From G965279335 sp965279285 (lineage in GTDB: Bacteria > Pseudomonadota > Gammaproteobacteria > DSM-16500): 64,000 bases of DNA. The stretch spans positions 186,001-250,000 of the forward strand of contig OZ257148.1 of assembly GCA_965279285.1 (NCBI GenBank). The letters run 5' to 3'. Of the stretch, positions 45,547 through 53,788 are shown piece after piece. A model generated the notes under the pieces. The model made no database searches, was not told the DNA's origin, and worked only from the letters and a program-made list of their open reading frames with translations. The translations under genes were made by a program, and so were the position numbers. Every line of letters starts with the position of its first letter. The stretch's first letter is position 1.

Positions 45547-45779
45547 TCATTAAAATCCATGGGTTCATGAGGTTTACGTTGATTGAGTGCGCCTAAGTCA
45601 ACGCCATTTTTGAGACCAAAATGTTTTTTAAATACACTACTCACACGTTCGGGTGCTGATACTGCCTGATATATTATCTGTCGCGCCTCTTCTTCCATCG
45701 ACCAACCATGCCTTACTGCGCGCATACGAAGCTGCTCATAAGCAATTTTATCTAATTTTCTAATACTTATATTCGCCAT
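45543..45779 (-). CDS. fitA: Ribbon-helix-helix antitoxin (FitA/StbC-like)
   Basis: 78 aa. The N-terminal ribbon (ANISIRKLDKIAYEQLRMRA) and helices (RHGWSMEEEARQII) form a FitA-type RHH DNA-binding domain; the C-terminal half (FKKHFGLKNGVDLGALNQ) is the toxin-wrapping segment. It neutralises the PIN toxin and represses the operon. A repeated TGATAGCA operator lies about 40-80 bases upstream of the start. Confidence 0.85.
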   Translation of the reverse strand: MANISIRKLDKIAYEQLRMRAVRHGWSMEEEARQIIYQAVSAPERVSSVFKKHFGLKNGVDLGALNQRKPHEPMDFNE

Positions 45780-45819
45780 AATAACTACCCACCCTCAAAA
45801 TTTTAAGCTATCTTCAACT

Positions 45820-45857
45820 ATGATAGCATATGCTAGCAAATGATAGCAATGCTATCC
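45820..45857 (-). promoter_or_regulatory. FitA-type operator
   Basis: Contains ATGATAGCATATGCTAGC and then ATGATAGCAATGCTATCC. TGATAGCA occurs twice with complementary TGCTAKC halves; GATAGCAATGCTATC is a perfect palindrome with one central base. The known FitAB site of Neisseria uses the half-sites TGCTATCA/TGATAGCA. It lies just upstream of the antitoxin gene. Confidence 0.75.
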
Positions 45858-46026
45858 TCATCTTTTACAACCCCAAATACCATGGGATTTTTTACCCGCC
45901 AACACAGAATGTGAATGGGTATAATATTTATTGCCATTAAAGCTTGTCTGCTCAAAAAATAAAAAATCAATTGCATTAATCGTTTTAACAAATAAAATCC
46001 ATTACAACAAATAAACAGGACACCCC

Positions 46027-47010
46027 ATGCACGCAATCATCTACAACAATACAGGCGGCCCAGAAGTACTCACCTTAGCTGACATACCCACCCCCAGCCC
46101 AGGCCCCGAACAACTCCTCGTTCGAGTCCAAGCAGCCGCTTTAAATCGTGCTGATCTTTTGCAACGACGTGGAAAATATTCTCCGCCCGCCGGTGAATCA
46201 ACTATTTTAGGCTTAGAAATTGCTGGCGAAATCACTGCACTAGGATCACAAGTCACTCATCACAAAATAGGCGATCGCATTTGCGGATTAGTGGGTGGCG
46301 GCGCCTATGCAGAATATTGCTTAATCGATCACAAAGTTGCGATGCCAATTCCTAGCAATCTTTCTTATATTGAAGCAGCCGCTATTCCTGAAGCTTTTTT
46401 AACAGCCAGCGAGGCATTATTTACTTTAGGTGATTTACAAACCGGAGAAAATATTTTAATTCATGCAGGCGGTAGCGGTGTGGGTACTGCAGCCATTCAA
46501 TTAGCACAGCAAGTACAAGCACAGATTTACGCAACAGTCGGATCAAATGAAAAGAAAACTAAACTAGATATTACTTTACACCCCGCAGCAATCATCAACT
46601 ATAAAGAAGAAAATTTTGCCGAACAACTAAAACAACTAACACAAAACAAAGGCGTCAATGTCATTATCGACTTTATTGGCGCCAGTTATTTTGCTGAAAA
46701 TTTACAAAGTTTAAGCATGCAAGGTCGGCTAGTTTGTGTTGGCTTAATGGGTGGCACAACAGCAGAAATTAATTTAGAGCGCGTACTAAGACAACGTTTA
46801 CAAATTAAAGGTTTAATTATGCGAGCACGTTCGATTGCTGAAAAACGCGTAATGACGCAGCATTTTATTCATCGTTGGCTACCACTCTTTGCTAGCGGAA
46901 AATTAAAACCCATTATTGACTCTGTCTTTCCATTACAAGAAGCACAAGCTGCACATCGACAGATGGAAAGTAATACCAGTTTTGGAAAAATTATTTTAAC
47001 TCTAGCTTAG
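46027..47010 (+). CDS. NAD(P)H:quinone oxidoreductase (zeta-crystallin/PIG3-like)
   Basis: 327-aa MDR-family oxidoreductase. It has the N-terminal GroES-like domain (VRVQAAALNRADLLQRRGKY) and a Rossmann domain with LIHAGGSGVGTAAIQLA near residue 150. There are no zinc-binding Cys/His sets, as in quinone oxidoreductases. Closest family by motif is TP53I3/QorA-type, reducing quinones with NADPH. Its stop codon TAG coincides with the first base of a hairpin repeat. Confidence 0.92.
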   Translation: MHAIIYNNTGGPEVLTLADIPTPSPGPEQLLVRVQAAALNRADLLQRRGKYSPPAGESTILGLEIAGEITALGSQVTHHKIGDRICGLVGGGAYAEYCLIDHKVAMPIPSNLSYIEAAAIPEAFLTASEALFTLGDLQTGENILIHAGGSGVGTAAIQLAQQVQAQIYATVGSNEKKTKLDITLHPAAIINYKEENFAEQLKQLTQNKGVNVIIDFIGASYFAENLQSLSMQGRLVCVGLMGGTTAEINLERVLRQRLQIKGLIMRARSIAEKRVMTQHFIHRWLPLFASGKLKPIIDSVFPLQEAQAAHRQMESNTSFGKIILTLA

Positions 47011-47161
47011 CAACTATTCAGCGGCGAGGGCACACGTGCGTGTAGCACTTAAAATACCGCTCCAAGCGAAACATCCCTGTTTTAGGCTTGCCATCCATGG
47101 CAAGCAAGTCGCTTTATTTTAAGTGCTACACGCACGCGCGCCCTCGCCACTGAATAGTTAC
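47010..47161. repeat. 152-bp hairpin repeat (copy 2), between qor and tsaD
   Basis: The core 47044-47127 is identical to 18811-18894. The left arm (GCAACTATTCAGCGGCGAGG and following) and right arm (47128-47161) pair at 30 of 34 positions, and the remaining four are G-T compatible. The arms differ from copy 1 at many positions, mostly transitions, with matching changes on both sides. It lies between convergent genes, where it may act as a shared transcription end. Confidence 0.88.
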
Positions 47162-47177
47162 CTAACTTAACAACAAA

Positions 47178-48176
47178 TCACCCCAACTCCCACCGCGGAT
47201 ACACCTTAACCGCCAACTCTTCCTGTTGCCCTGCCAACAATCGTTGACATCCTACATATGCAATCATGGCACCATTATCGGTACAAAATTCTAAGCGTGG
47301 AAAATAAACTTCGGCTTGCTGCTCTGCTACCATTGCTTGTAACCTTGCGCGCAATGCTTTATTCGCTCCGACTCCTCCAGCTATCACTAAACGCTGCATA
47401 CCTGTCGCTTGCAAAGCTCGACGACATTTAATGACTAAGGTGTCCACTACAGCATCTTCAAATGCTCTTGCAATATCTGCTCGTGTTTGATCATCTAATT
47501 GCAACTTCGCTATCGCATTCGCTGCAAATGTTTTCAAACCACTAAAACTAAATTCCAAGCCAGGCCGATCAATCATAGGACGCGGAAAATGAAACCGTTT
47601 CGGATCACCCTGTTCTGCTAAAGCCGCTAAACTTGCACCCCCAGGATAACCCATGCCTAACAAGCGCGCGGTCTTATCAAAGGCTTCACCTACCGCATCA
47701 TCAACCGTTTCACCTAATACCGCATATTTTCCAAAACCTTCCACCTGTACCAATTGGGTATGGCCGCCCGACACCAACAAAGCAATAAAAGGAAAAGCCG
47801 GGGGACTTGGCTCCAACATAGGCGCCATTAAATGACCCTCCATATGATGCACCGCCACTGCTGGCACATTCCATGCATAAGCCATACTGCGTCCAATCAA
47901 AGCCCCAACCAACAAAGCCCCCACTAATCCTGGCCCTGCTGTATAAGCAATCCCGTGAATATCCTGCGCAGTCAACTTAGCCTTAGCCATGACTTCCTCT
48001 ATCATCGGGATTGTTTTACGAATATGGTCGCGCGACGCCAACTCTGGCACCACCCCACCATACTCACGATGCATCTCAATTTGAGTATATAAAGCGTGCG
48101 CTAGCAAGCCCTGCTCAGAATCATAAATTGCCACCCCGGTCTCATCACACGAGGTTTCGATACCTAATATCCGCAT
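47178..48176 (-). CDS. tsaD: tRNA N6-threonylcarbamoyladenosine transferase TsaD
   Basis: ASKHA-fold enzyme, 332 aa from ATG 48174-48176 (MRILGIETSCDETGVA), the usual start; a longer reading adds 17 residues without conservation. Motifs include the metal-binding HMEGH, LVSGGHTQLV, and the nucleotide-binding GGVGANKALR. It transfers threonylcarbamoyl to A37 of ANN-decoding tRNAs with TsaB/TsaE. It is divergent from rpsU, the common order in gammaproteobacteria. Confidence 0.97.
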   Translation of the reverse strand: MRILGIETSCDETGVAIYDSEQGLLAHALYTQIEMHREYGGVVPELASRDHIRKTIPMIEEVMAKAKLTAQDIHGIAYTAGPGLVGALLVGALIGRSMAYAWNVPAVAVHHMEGHLMAPMLEPSPPAFPFIALLVSGGHTQLVQVEGFGKYAVLGETVDDAVGEAFDKTARLLGMGYPGGASLAALAEQGDPKRFHFPRPMIDRPGLEFSFSGLKTFAANAIAKLQLDDQTRADIARAFEDAVVDTLVIKCRRALQATGMQRLVIAGGVGANKALRARLQAMVAEQQAEVYFPRLEFCTDNGAMIAYVGCQRLLAGQQEELAVKVYPRWELG

Positions 48177-48265
48177 ATTTGCCAAGATACTTTGCATTTC
48201 TTTAAAATTACCATTAGAATCTGCCATCCTTTAATTAAATCCTATGATGGAGCAAAGCAGCAAAT

Positions 48266-48490
48266 ATGCCAAGTGTACGAGTGAAAGAAAATGAAAATTT
48301 TGAAGTAAGCTTACGCCGATTCAAACGTATGTGCGAAAAAGCCAGCATTTTAGCTGATTTACGTCGTCACGAATTCTATGAAAAACCAACCTGGAAACGT
48401 AAGCGTAAAAAAGCATCTGCTGTTAAACGCTTCCAAAAGAAAATCCTCCGGGAAAAAACCACCCAGGATAAAGATAGAAGACGCCATTAA
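48266..48490 (+). CDS. rpsU: 30S ribosomal protein S21
   Basis: 74 aa, basic, with the S21 signature VKENENFEVSLRRFKRMCEKA and the RRHEFYEKPTWKRKRKK stretch. It assists the mRNA-binding region of the 30S subunit. It is the first gene of the macromolecular synthesis operon (rpsU, yqeY, dnaG, rpoD), with GGAG upstream of the ATG. Confidence 0.97.
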   Translation: MPSVRVKENENFEVSLRRFKRMCEKASILADLRRHEFYEKPTWKRKRKKASAVKRFQKKILREKTTQDKDRRRH

Positions 48491-48508
48491 TTGGGAGTGT
48501 AGACTCGT

Positions 48509-48964
48509 ATGACTACGTCCGCAATTAAAGGACAGATCCAAGAAGACATGAAAACCGCCATGCGCAGTCAAGATAAAGAGCGTTTGGCGACAATTCGCCT
48601 GATATTAGCTGCGATTAAACAACGTGAAGTTGACGAACGCATAGAGCTAACTGATGAGCAAATTCTTGCCATTCTGGACAAAATGGTTAAGCAGCGTCGT
48701 GATTCGATCAAAGAATTCGAAGCTGGCAGCCGTCCTGATTTAGCTGAAAAAGAAGCAAAAGAAATCGTTGTCATTCAGCACTATCTACCCGCCCAACTTT
48801 CATCTGCTGAAATTGAAGCCCTAGTCAACACCAGCATCACTGAAGCGAATGCAAGCTCCGCAAAAGACATGGGGAAAGTCATGGCAATACTCAAACCCAA
48901 AGTGCAGGGTCGAGCAGATGTGGGTATCATCAGTAATATGGTAAAAACTAAACTGTCCAGCTAA
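48509..48964 (+). CDS. yqeY: GatB/YqeY family protein
   Basis: 151 aa, all helical. The N-terminal half (IQEDMKTAMRSQDKERLATIRLILAAIKQREVDE) and the C-terminal QYL-like helical bundle (KDMGKVMAILKPKVQGRADVG) match YqeY, a relative of the tRNA-binding tail of GatB. Its function is not settled. Position between rpsU and dnaG is conserved in many bacteria. Confidence 0.93.
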   Translation: MTTSAIKGQIQEDMKTAMRSQDKERLATIRLILAAIKQREVDERIELTDEQILAILDKMVKQRRDSIKEFEAGSRPDLAEKEAKEIVVIQHYLPAQLSSAEIEALVNTSITEANASSAKDMGKVMAILKPKVQGRADVGIISNMVKTKLSS

Positions 48965-49049
48965 GGGTTAACTTACCTCTTTAATCTAAGCTAGGCAGTT
49001 AAATCAATTGCTGTGTGAGGTTAAATGCAATACCAGAGGTGTGCTGTTC

Positions 49050-50762
49050 ATGGCTAATCAAATTCCACGGGAATTTATTCAACTCTTACTTAATCGCATT
49101 GAGATTGTCGATCTCATTGATGGCCGCATTCCTTTACGAAAAAAATCCGGAACCAATTTTTTTGCTTGCTGTCCTTTTCATACAGAAAAATCAGCTTCTT
49201 TCTCTGTAAGCCAAAATAAACAATTTTACCACTGCTTTGGCTGTGGTGCGCATGGCAATGCAATTGACTTCATGATGCAATATGACCATCTTTCCTTCCC
49301 TGAAGCGATAGAATCATTAGCTAAGCAAGTAGGATTAGAAGTCCCCCGCACAGCACGTGCTCCCGAAAAAACTTCTTCACATCTACCACTGTATGACTTG
49401 CTGGATGACGTTGCGACATGTTATCAAAAAAATCTTCGCGAAGATCAAATCGCCATTGAATACTTAAAGCAACGTGGATTATCAGGAACAATAGCCAAAG
49501 ATTTTGGCGTCGGCTATGCCCCACCAGGCTGGGATCAAATATTACGCGTCTTTGGTAAAACACCGGAGCTTAAACAACAACTATTTGATACCGGTATGCT
49601 AATAAAAAAAGAAGATGGCGGTTATTATGACCGCTTTCGTGAACGCATTATGTTTCCGATTCAAGACCGCCGTGGGCGAGTTATTGGTTTTGGCGGGCGC
49701 ATCATCGACAAAGGTGAGCCCAAGTATCTTAACTCACCTGAAACCCCTATTTTCCAAAAAGGCCATGAGCTGTATGGGCTTTACCAAGCATTAAAAATGA
49801 ATCGCCAACTCACGCGCGTCCTCATTGTTGAAGGCTATATGGACGTCATTGCACTATTTCAAAATGGAATTACCTATGCGGTTGCCACTCTGGGGACTGC
49901 AACCACAAGCCACCATTTACAACGCCTTTTTCGCCATACAGCAGAAATTGTTTTTTGTTTTGATGGCGACAATGCGGGGCGCACCGCAGCAACCAGGGCG
50001 CTAAGCGTTATGCTGCCGTTGATGAGTGATGGCCTACAAGTACGTTTCCTCTTTTTACCGGATGGCGAAGATCCTGACAGCTTAATCCGTCAAGAAGGCA
50101 AAGAAGCTTTTGAGCAACGCATGGCAAATGCACACACTATTGCTAATTTTTTCTTCCAAACTATCGCCAATCAAGCCGATCTTAGCAGCATCGATGGCCG
50201 AGCTCGATTTGTAAAATTAGCGACAGAAGAATTACAACCTTTGCCGGATACCGTATTTAAAAAAATGTTACTGGATGAATTATTTAAACGGGCAAGAATG
50301 ACAGCAGAGCCTCAGCATTCGCCCGCCAAACCCTACTCCCCATACTCATCCGTACTCAAAAAAGCCCGACCACCCTCACCCTTAAAATTGGCATTAATGT
50401 TGTTAATCCAAAACCCTGAATTGGCTAAAACAGTTCCAGAGCCTCTTCCGCATTTAGAAATGAAAGGCTTTGATTTATTGACTGATTTACTTAAAATGGC
50501 ACAACAAGAATCGCTCAGCAATGCGGGTTCATTTCGTGAATATTGGCGAGAACATCCTGAGGCCACTTTGTTAGCTAAACTGGCACAACTTGAACATATG
50601 ATCCCAGACGTCGGCATAGAAAGTGAATTTTTAGGCGCTATTATTTGCTTAAAAAAACTCAGCAATGAACAAGCTATTGAACGTTTGTTAGTAAAAGCCA
50701 ACCAAGGAGACCTTTCACAAGCAGACAGGCTCCATTTACAAAGCCTGATTGAAAAAAAATAG
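49050..50762 (+). CDS. dnaG: DNA primase
   Basis: 570 aa from ATG 49050 (MANQIPREFI); AGAGG lies about nine bases before it, and a start 14 codons upstream has no family support. The zinc finger CPFHTEKSASF...FYHCFGCGAHGN is at the N-terminus, the TOPRIM core follows (VEGYMDVIALF; FCFDGDNAGRTAA; PDGEDPDSLIR), then the C-terminal DnaB-binding helical part. It makes replication primers. It lies between yqeY and rpoD. Confidence 0.97.
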   Translation: MANQIPREFIQLLLNRIEIVDLIDGRIPLRKKSGTNFFACCPFHTEKSASFSVSQNKQFYHCFGCGAHGNAIDFMMQYDHLSFPEAIESLAKQVGLEVPRTARAPEKTSSHLPLYDLLDDVATCYQKNLREDQIAIEYLKQRGLSGTIAKDFGVGYAPPGWDQILRVFGKTPELKQQLFDTGMLIKKEDGGYYDRFRERIMFPIQDRRGRVIGFGGRIIDKGEPKYLNSPETPIFQKGHELYGLYQALKMNRQLTRVLIVEGYMDVIALFQNGITYAVATLGTATTSHHLQRLFRHTAEIVFCFDGDNAGRTAATRALSVMLPLMSDGLQVRFLFLPDGEDPDSLIRQEGKEAFEQRMANAHTIANFFFQTIANQADLSSIDGRARFVKLATEELQPLPDTVFKKMLLDELFKRARMTAEPQHSPAKPYSPYSSVLKKARPPSPLKLALMLLIQNPELAKTVPEPLPHLEMKGFDLLTDLLKMAQQESLSNAGSFREYWREHPEATLLAKLAQLEHMIPDVGIESEFLGAIICLKKLSNEQAIERLLVKANQGDLSQADRLHLQSLIEKK

Positions 50763-50842
50763 CACAAATACCACACAAAAATCTCTTGTTTTCGAGAACA
50801 AAAAAAAATCTTTGCGGGCTAGTTCAAAACCCAAACAATGGG

Positions 50843-50848
50843 TATAAT
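50843..50848 (+). promoter_or_regulatory. Possible internal promoter (-10) of rpoD
   Basis: GGGTATAATGTT contains a perfect TATAAT 37 bases before the rpoD ATG; a poor -35 (TAGTTC or TTCAAA) lies 14-17 bases upstream. Internal rpoD promoters are common in this operon. The 122-bp dnaG-rpoD gap supports independent transcription. Confidence 0.5.
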
Positions 50849-50884
50849 GTTAGATTAATTTCTTTCTGACAGGTGTAGAGCACT

Positions 50885-52717
50885 ATGGACCAAGAGCAAC
50901 AACGTTCCCGTTTAAAAGAATTGATTGCCCGTGGAAAAGAACAGGGTTACTTAACTTATGCTGAAGTGAACGATCACCTCCCCCCTGACATAGCTGATCC
51001 TGAGCAGATTGAAGACATCATTAGCATGATCAATGATATGGGAATTAAAGTTGCAGAAACCGCTCCTGACATGGAAGAGTTACTCCTGGCTGATAACGAA
51101 GCAGCCACTGATGAAATTGCTGAAGAAGAGGTTGCAAGTGCTCTTGCCTCTGTCGATAGTGAATTTGGCCGTACAACTGATCCTGTACGGATGTATATGC
51201 GTGAAATGGGTAGTGTTGAGTTACTGTCGCGTGAAGGTGAAATTGCCATTGCGAAGCGTATCGAGGAAGGCATGAACCAAATGCTAACCACGCTCGCTAA
51301 TCAGCCACAAATGATTGCTGAAGTATTAAATGATTATGATCGTGTCGAAAAAGGCGACATGCGTCTTTCCGACCTTATCAGTGGCTATGCTGCCCCTGAC
51401 TTTATTGCTGTTGAAGAACCCATTGAAGCAAAAGAAGAGACTCCGATCTTAGAAGAAGAGGAAGAAGGTGTTGAAGGCGGCGGTGACTTTTTAGAAGAAG
51501 AAACCGGACCTGATCCAGAAGTAGCAAAAGAACGATTTGCAGAGTTACGCACTCTTTACAATGAAATTATTGCTTCAGAAAAACGATTAGGTGCTAAGCA
51601 CAAAAAAACATTAGAGCGCCGTGCTGCGTTAGCAAAATGTTTCATGGACATCAAATTTGCAACACGTCAATTTAATAAACTTTCACGTAAAATGCGCGGT
51701 TTACTCGATGAAATTCGTTCACAAGAACGCTTAATTATGAGTCTCTGCGTTACTAAAGGTAAATTACCACGTAAAGTTTTCATCAATTCATTTTTAAATA
51801 ACGAAACCAATTTAGAATGGATGAGCGCTCACGAAGGCAAAGCTTATTACAACGACATCAAAATTTTTATTCCTGAAATTCAACGCTCACAAAAAAAATT
51901 ATTGAGCTTAGAAGAACAAATGAAAATGACGATTTCTGAAATTAAAGAAGTTAATCGTCGAATGTCGATAGGTGAAGCCAAAGCACGTCGCGCGAAAAAA
52001 GAAATGGTTGAAGCAAATTTACGTTTAGTTATTTCCATCGCAAAAAAATATACCAACCGTGGCTTACAATTTCTTGACCTCATCCAAGAAGGTAATATTG
52101 GTTTAATGAAAGCGGTTGATAAATTTGAATATCAACGTGGTTATAAGTTTTCAACTTATGCAACATGGTGGATTCGACAAGCGATCACTCGTTCGATTGC
52201 TGATCAAGCACGCACGATCCGCATACCGGTGCACATGATAGAAACGATTAACAAATTAAACCGGATTTCTCGTCAAATTTTACAAGAAACAGGTTTAGAG
52301 CCTACACCAGAAGAACTCAGCAAACGTATGGATTTACCGGAAGACAAAATCCGTAAAGTATTAAAAATTGCTAAAGAACCTATCTCGATGGAAACACCGA
52401 TTGGTGATGATGAAGATTCACATTTAGGTGATTTTATTGAAGATGTTAATCAAGAATCGCCGATTGATTGTGCGACGGGTAGCGGGCTATCAGAAGCGAC
52501 GCAAAAAATCCTCAATACTTTAACACCGCGAGAAGCGAAAGTATTGCGCATGCGTTTTGGTATTAATATGAATACTGATCATACGCTAGAGGAAGTAGGC
52601 AAACAGTTTGATGTGACTCGTGAACGTATTCGACAGATTGAAGCGAAAGCCTTGCGTAAGCTGCGCCATCCTTCGCGTTCGGAGCAGTTGCGTAGTTTCT
52701 TGGAAGAACAGGATTGA
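50885..52717 (+). CDS. rpoD: RNA polymerase primary sigma factor (sigma-70)
   Basis: 610 aa. It has region 1.1 at the N-terminus, a non-conserved region with an acidic stretch (about residues 185-215), region 2 (EANLRLVISIAKKYTNRG; YKFSTYATWWIRQAITRSIA), region 3, and region 4 with the helix-turn-helix TLEEVGKQFDVTRERIRQIE. It directs housekeeping transcription. Last protein gene of the macromolecular synthesis operon, followed by a tRNA. Confidence 0.98.
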   Translation: MDQEQQRSRLKELIARGKEQGYLTYAEVNDHLPPDIADPEQIEDIISMINDMGIKVAETAPDMEELLLADNEAATDEIAEEEVASALASVDSEFGRTTDPVRMYMREMGSVELLSREGEIAIAKRIEEGMNQMLTTLANQPQMIAEVLNDYDRVEKGDMRLSDLISGYAAPDFIAVEEPIEAKEETPILEEEEEGVEGGGDFLEEETGPDPEVAKERFAELRTLYNEIIASEKRLGAKHKKTLERRAALAKCFMDIKFATRQFNKLSRKMRGLLDEIRSQERLIMSLCVTKGKLPRKVFINSFLNNETNLEWMSAHEGKAYYNDIKIFIPEIQRSQKKLLSLEEQMKMTISEIKEVNRRMSIGEAKARRAKKEMVEANLRLVISIAKKYTNRGLQFLDLIQEGNIGLMKAVDKFEYQRGYKFSTYATWWIRQAITRSIADQARTIRIPVHMIETINKLNRISRQILQETGLEPTPEELSKRMDLPEDKIRKVLKIAKEPISMETPIGDDEDSHLGDFIEDVNQESPIDCATGSGLSEATQKILNTLTPREAKVLRMRFGINMNTDHTLEEVGKQFDVTRERIRQIEAKALRKLRHPSRSEQLRSFLEEQD

Positions 52718-52794
52718 TAGAAAGACTAGAAAAATTCTGCAGTTCGAGATATTATTGCGTCTGCAAAGGAACAGACTCCTGCGTTATTAAAAGG

Positions 52795-52868
52795 GGGCCC
52801 ATAGCTCAGTTGGTTAGAGCAGAGGACTCATAATCCTTTGGTCCTAGGTTCAAGTCCTAGTGGGCCCA
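52795..52868 (+). tRNA. tRNA with CAT anticodon, probably tRNA-Ile2 (lysidine-modified)
   Basis: A 74-base cloverleaf: acceptor GGGCCCA/TGGGCCC with discriminator A, D-arm AGCTCAGTTGGTTAGAGC, anticodon loop CTCATAA (CAT), T-arm GTTCAAGTC. The 3' CCA is not encoded (CTA follows). A CAT anticodon means Met or Ile2. The position right after rpoD parallels E. coli ileX, which favours Ile2, read as AUA after TilS modification. Accessory genes begin just downstream, as at many tRNA integration sites. Confidence 0.88.
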
Positions 52869-53021
52869 CTAATAGAATCAATAGATTACAAGCCATGCCC
52901 GACCCTTCTCTGATACGCTATCAATGAAATGTAACCGTTTTGTAACCCGATTTAACCAATACTACCTCGCCTATACATCCCGCTTTCAACCATGTATATT
53001 GCTGTCGCCAGTTGAATAAAC

Positions 53022-53036
53022 TGCCCCAATGGGGCA
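53022..53036 (+). promoter_or_regulatory. Palindrome before the RelE/HigA-like pair
   Basis: TGCCCCAATGGGGCA is a palindrome apart from its centre, ending five bases before the toxin ATG at 53041. It overlaps the GGGG that could serve as ribosome-binding site, so repressor binding or hairpin formation would block expression. An autoregulatory operator is likely but unproven. Confidence 0.5.
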
Positions 53037-53040
53037 TAAT

Positions 53041-53406
53041 ATGAATAAGAAGATGGCAACTGTAATAGAGTTTCCCCCGTTCTTGTCCCAAGTCGGGAAA
53101 TCCATCAAGCTGGAGGAAAGAGATGAGTTAATCGATTTCTTGGCTAGAAATCCTGAAGCCGGAGAAGAGATAACAGGAACAGGCGGTATTAGGAAATTAC
53201 GCTGGGGCGGCAAAGGCAAAGGAAAACGAGGTGGTCTACGGGTCATATATTATTTTTATAACGAAACAGCACCTATATTTTTACTAACCGTTTACGGTAA
53301 GGGCGAGCAAGAAAATTTAACAAATGAGCAAAAAGCCCGAATGATTGATTTAACAAGTCGTTTAAAAGCGGAGTGCAAGGTAAAGAGGAGAAAGTCACAT
53401 GACTAA
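53041..53406 (+). CDS. RelE/HigB-like toxin
   Basis: About 121 aa. It resembles the RelE-superfamily subgroup with TVIEFPPF at the N-terminus, EERDELIDFLARNPEAGEEITGTGGIRKLRW in the middle and GLRVIYYFYNE...IFLLTVYGKGEQENL at the end. These toxins cleave mRNA on the ribosome. The start is uncertain: ATG 53041 has GGGG six bases upstream, ATG 53053 matches family length. It overlaps the antitoxin gene by eight bases. The toxin-first order is that of higBA. Confidence 0.85.
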   Translation: MNKKMATVIEFPPFLSQVGKSIKLEERDELIDFLARNPEAGEEITGTGGIRKLRWGGKGKGKRGGLRVIYYFYNETAPIFLLTVYGKGEQENLTNEQKARMIDLTSRLKAECKVKRRKSHD

Positions 53407-53749
53407 GAAGCGAAATATCGGTAATGAGATTATCGAAGGTTTAGAAGAATCCATTAAGCACATGCACGGACAAAAAACGCGTGTTCGAGTTCATAAGGTA
53501 GAAATACCAGATGACATTGACGTGAAAACAATTAGAAAGAACCTTAGCCTCACTCGACAAGAATTTGCTGATTGCTATGGATTCAGCATTCGCACCCTGC
53601 AACATTGGGAACAAGGAAGTAGACACCCCCACGGCCCAGCTAGAGTGCTCTTACTGCTGCTCCAGCGGGAACCGCAAACAATCCAAAATATTTTGCTTAA
53701 AAATAAGAAGAAAGTGCATACGCATAAGCACCAAAGCGAAGCGGCCTAA
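53399..53749 (+). CDS. HigA-like antitoxin (HTH)
   Basis: 116 aa. An N-terminal toxin-binding segment (GNEIIEGLEESIKHMHG) is followed by a Cro/C1-type helix-turn-helix (IRKNLSLTRQEFADCYGFSIRTLQHWEQG) with the typical RHPHGPARVLL end. It neutralises the upstream RelE-like toxin and represses the pair. Located in the accessory patch after the tRNA. Confidence 0.88.
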   Translation: MTKKRNIGNEIIEGLEESIKHMHGQKTRVRVHKVEIPDDIDVKTIRKNLSLTRQEFADCYGFSIRTLQHWEQGSRHPHGPARVLLLLLQREPQTIQNILLKNKKKVHTHKHQSEAA

Positions 53750-53788
53750 CTTTCAGCCTCGAACCACCAGCACACTATTAAAAAAACT

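Noticed and set aside
14018..47161. CRISPR array
   Set aside because: Repeats are dispersed, inverted and not spaced regularly; no cas genes are present.
50775..50815. Intrinsic terminator between dnaG and rpoD
   Set aside because: A short stem (TTGTT/AACAA) is followed by an A-run, not a T-run, on the coding strand; too weak.
52795..52868. tRNA-Met (elongator) assignment
   Set aside because: The CAT anticodon allows it, but the rpoD-adjacent position and overall similarity to ileX favour Ile2; left as the alternative.
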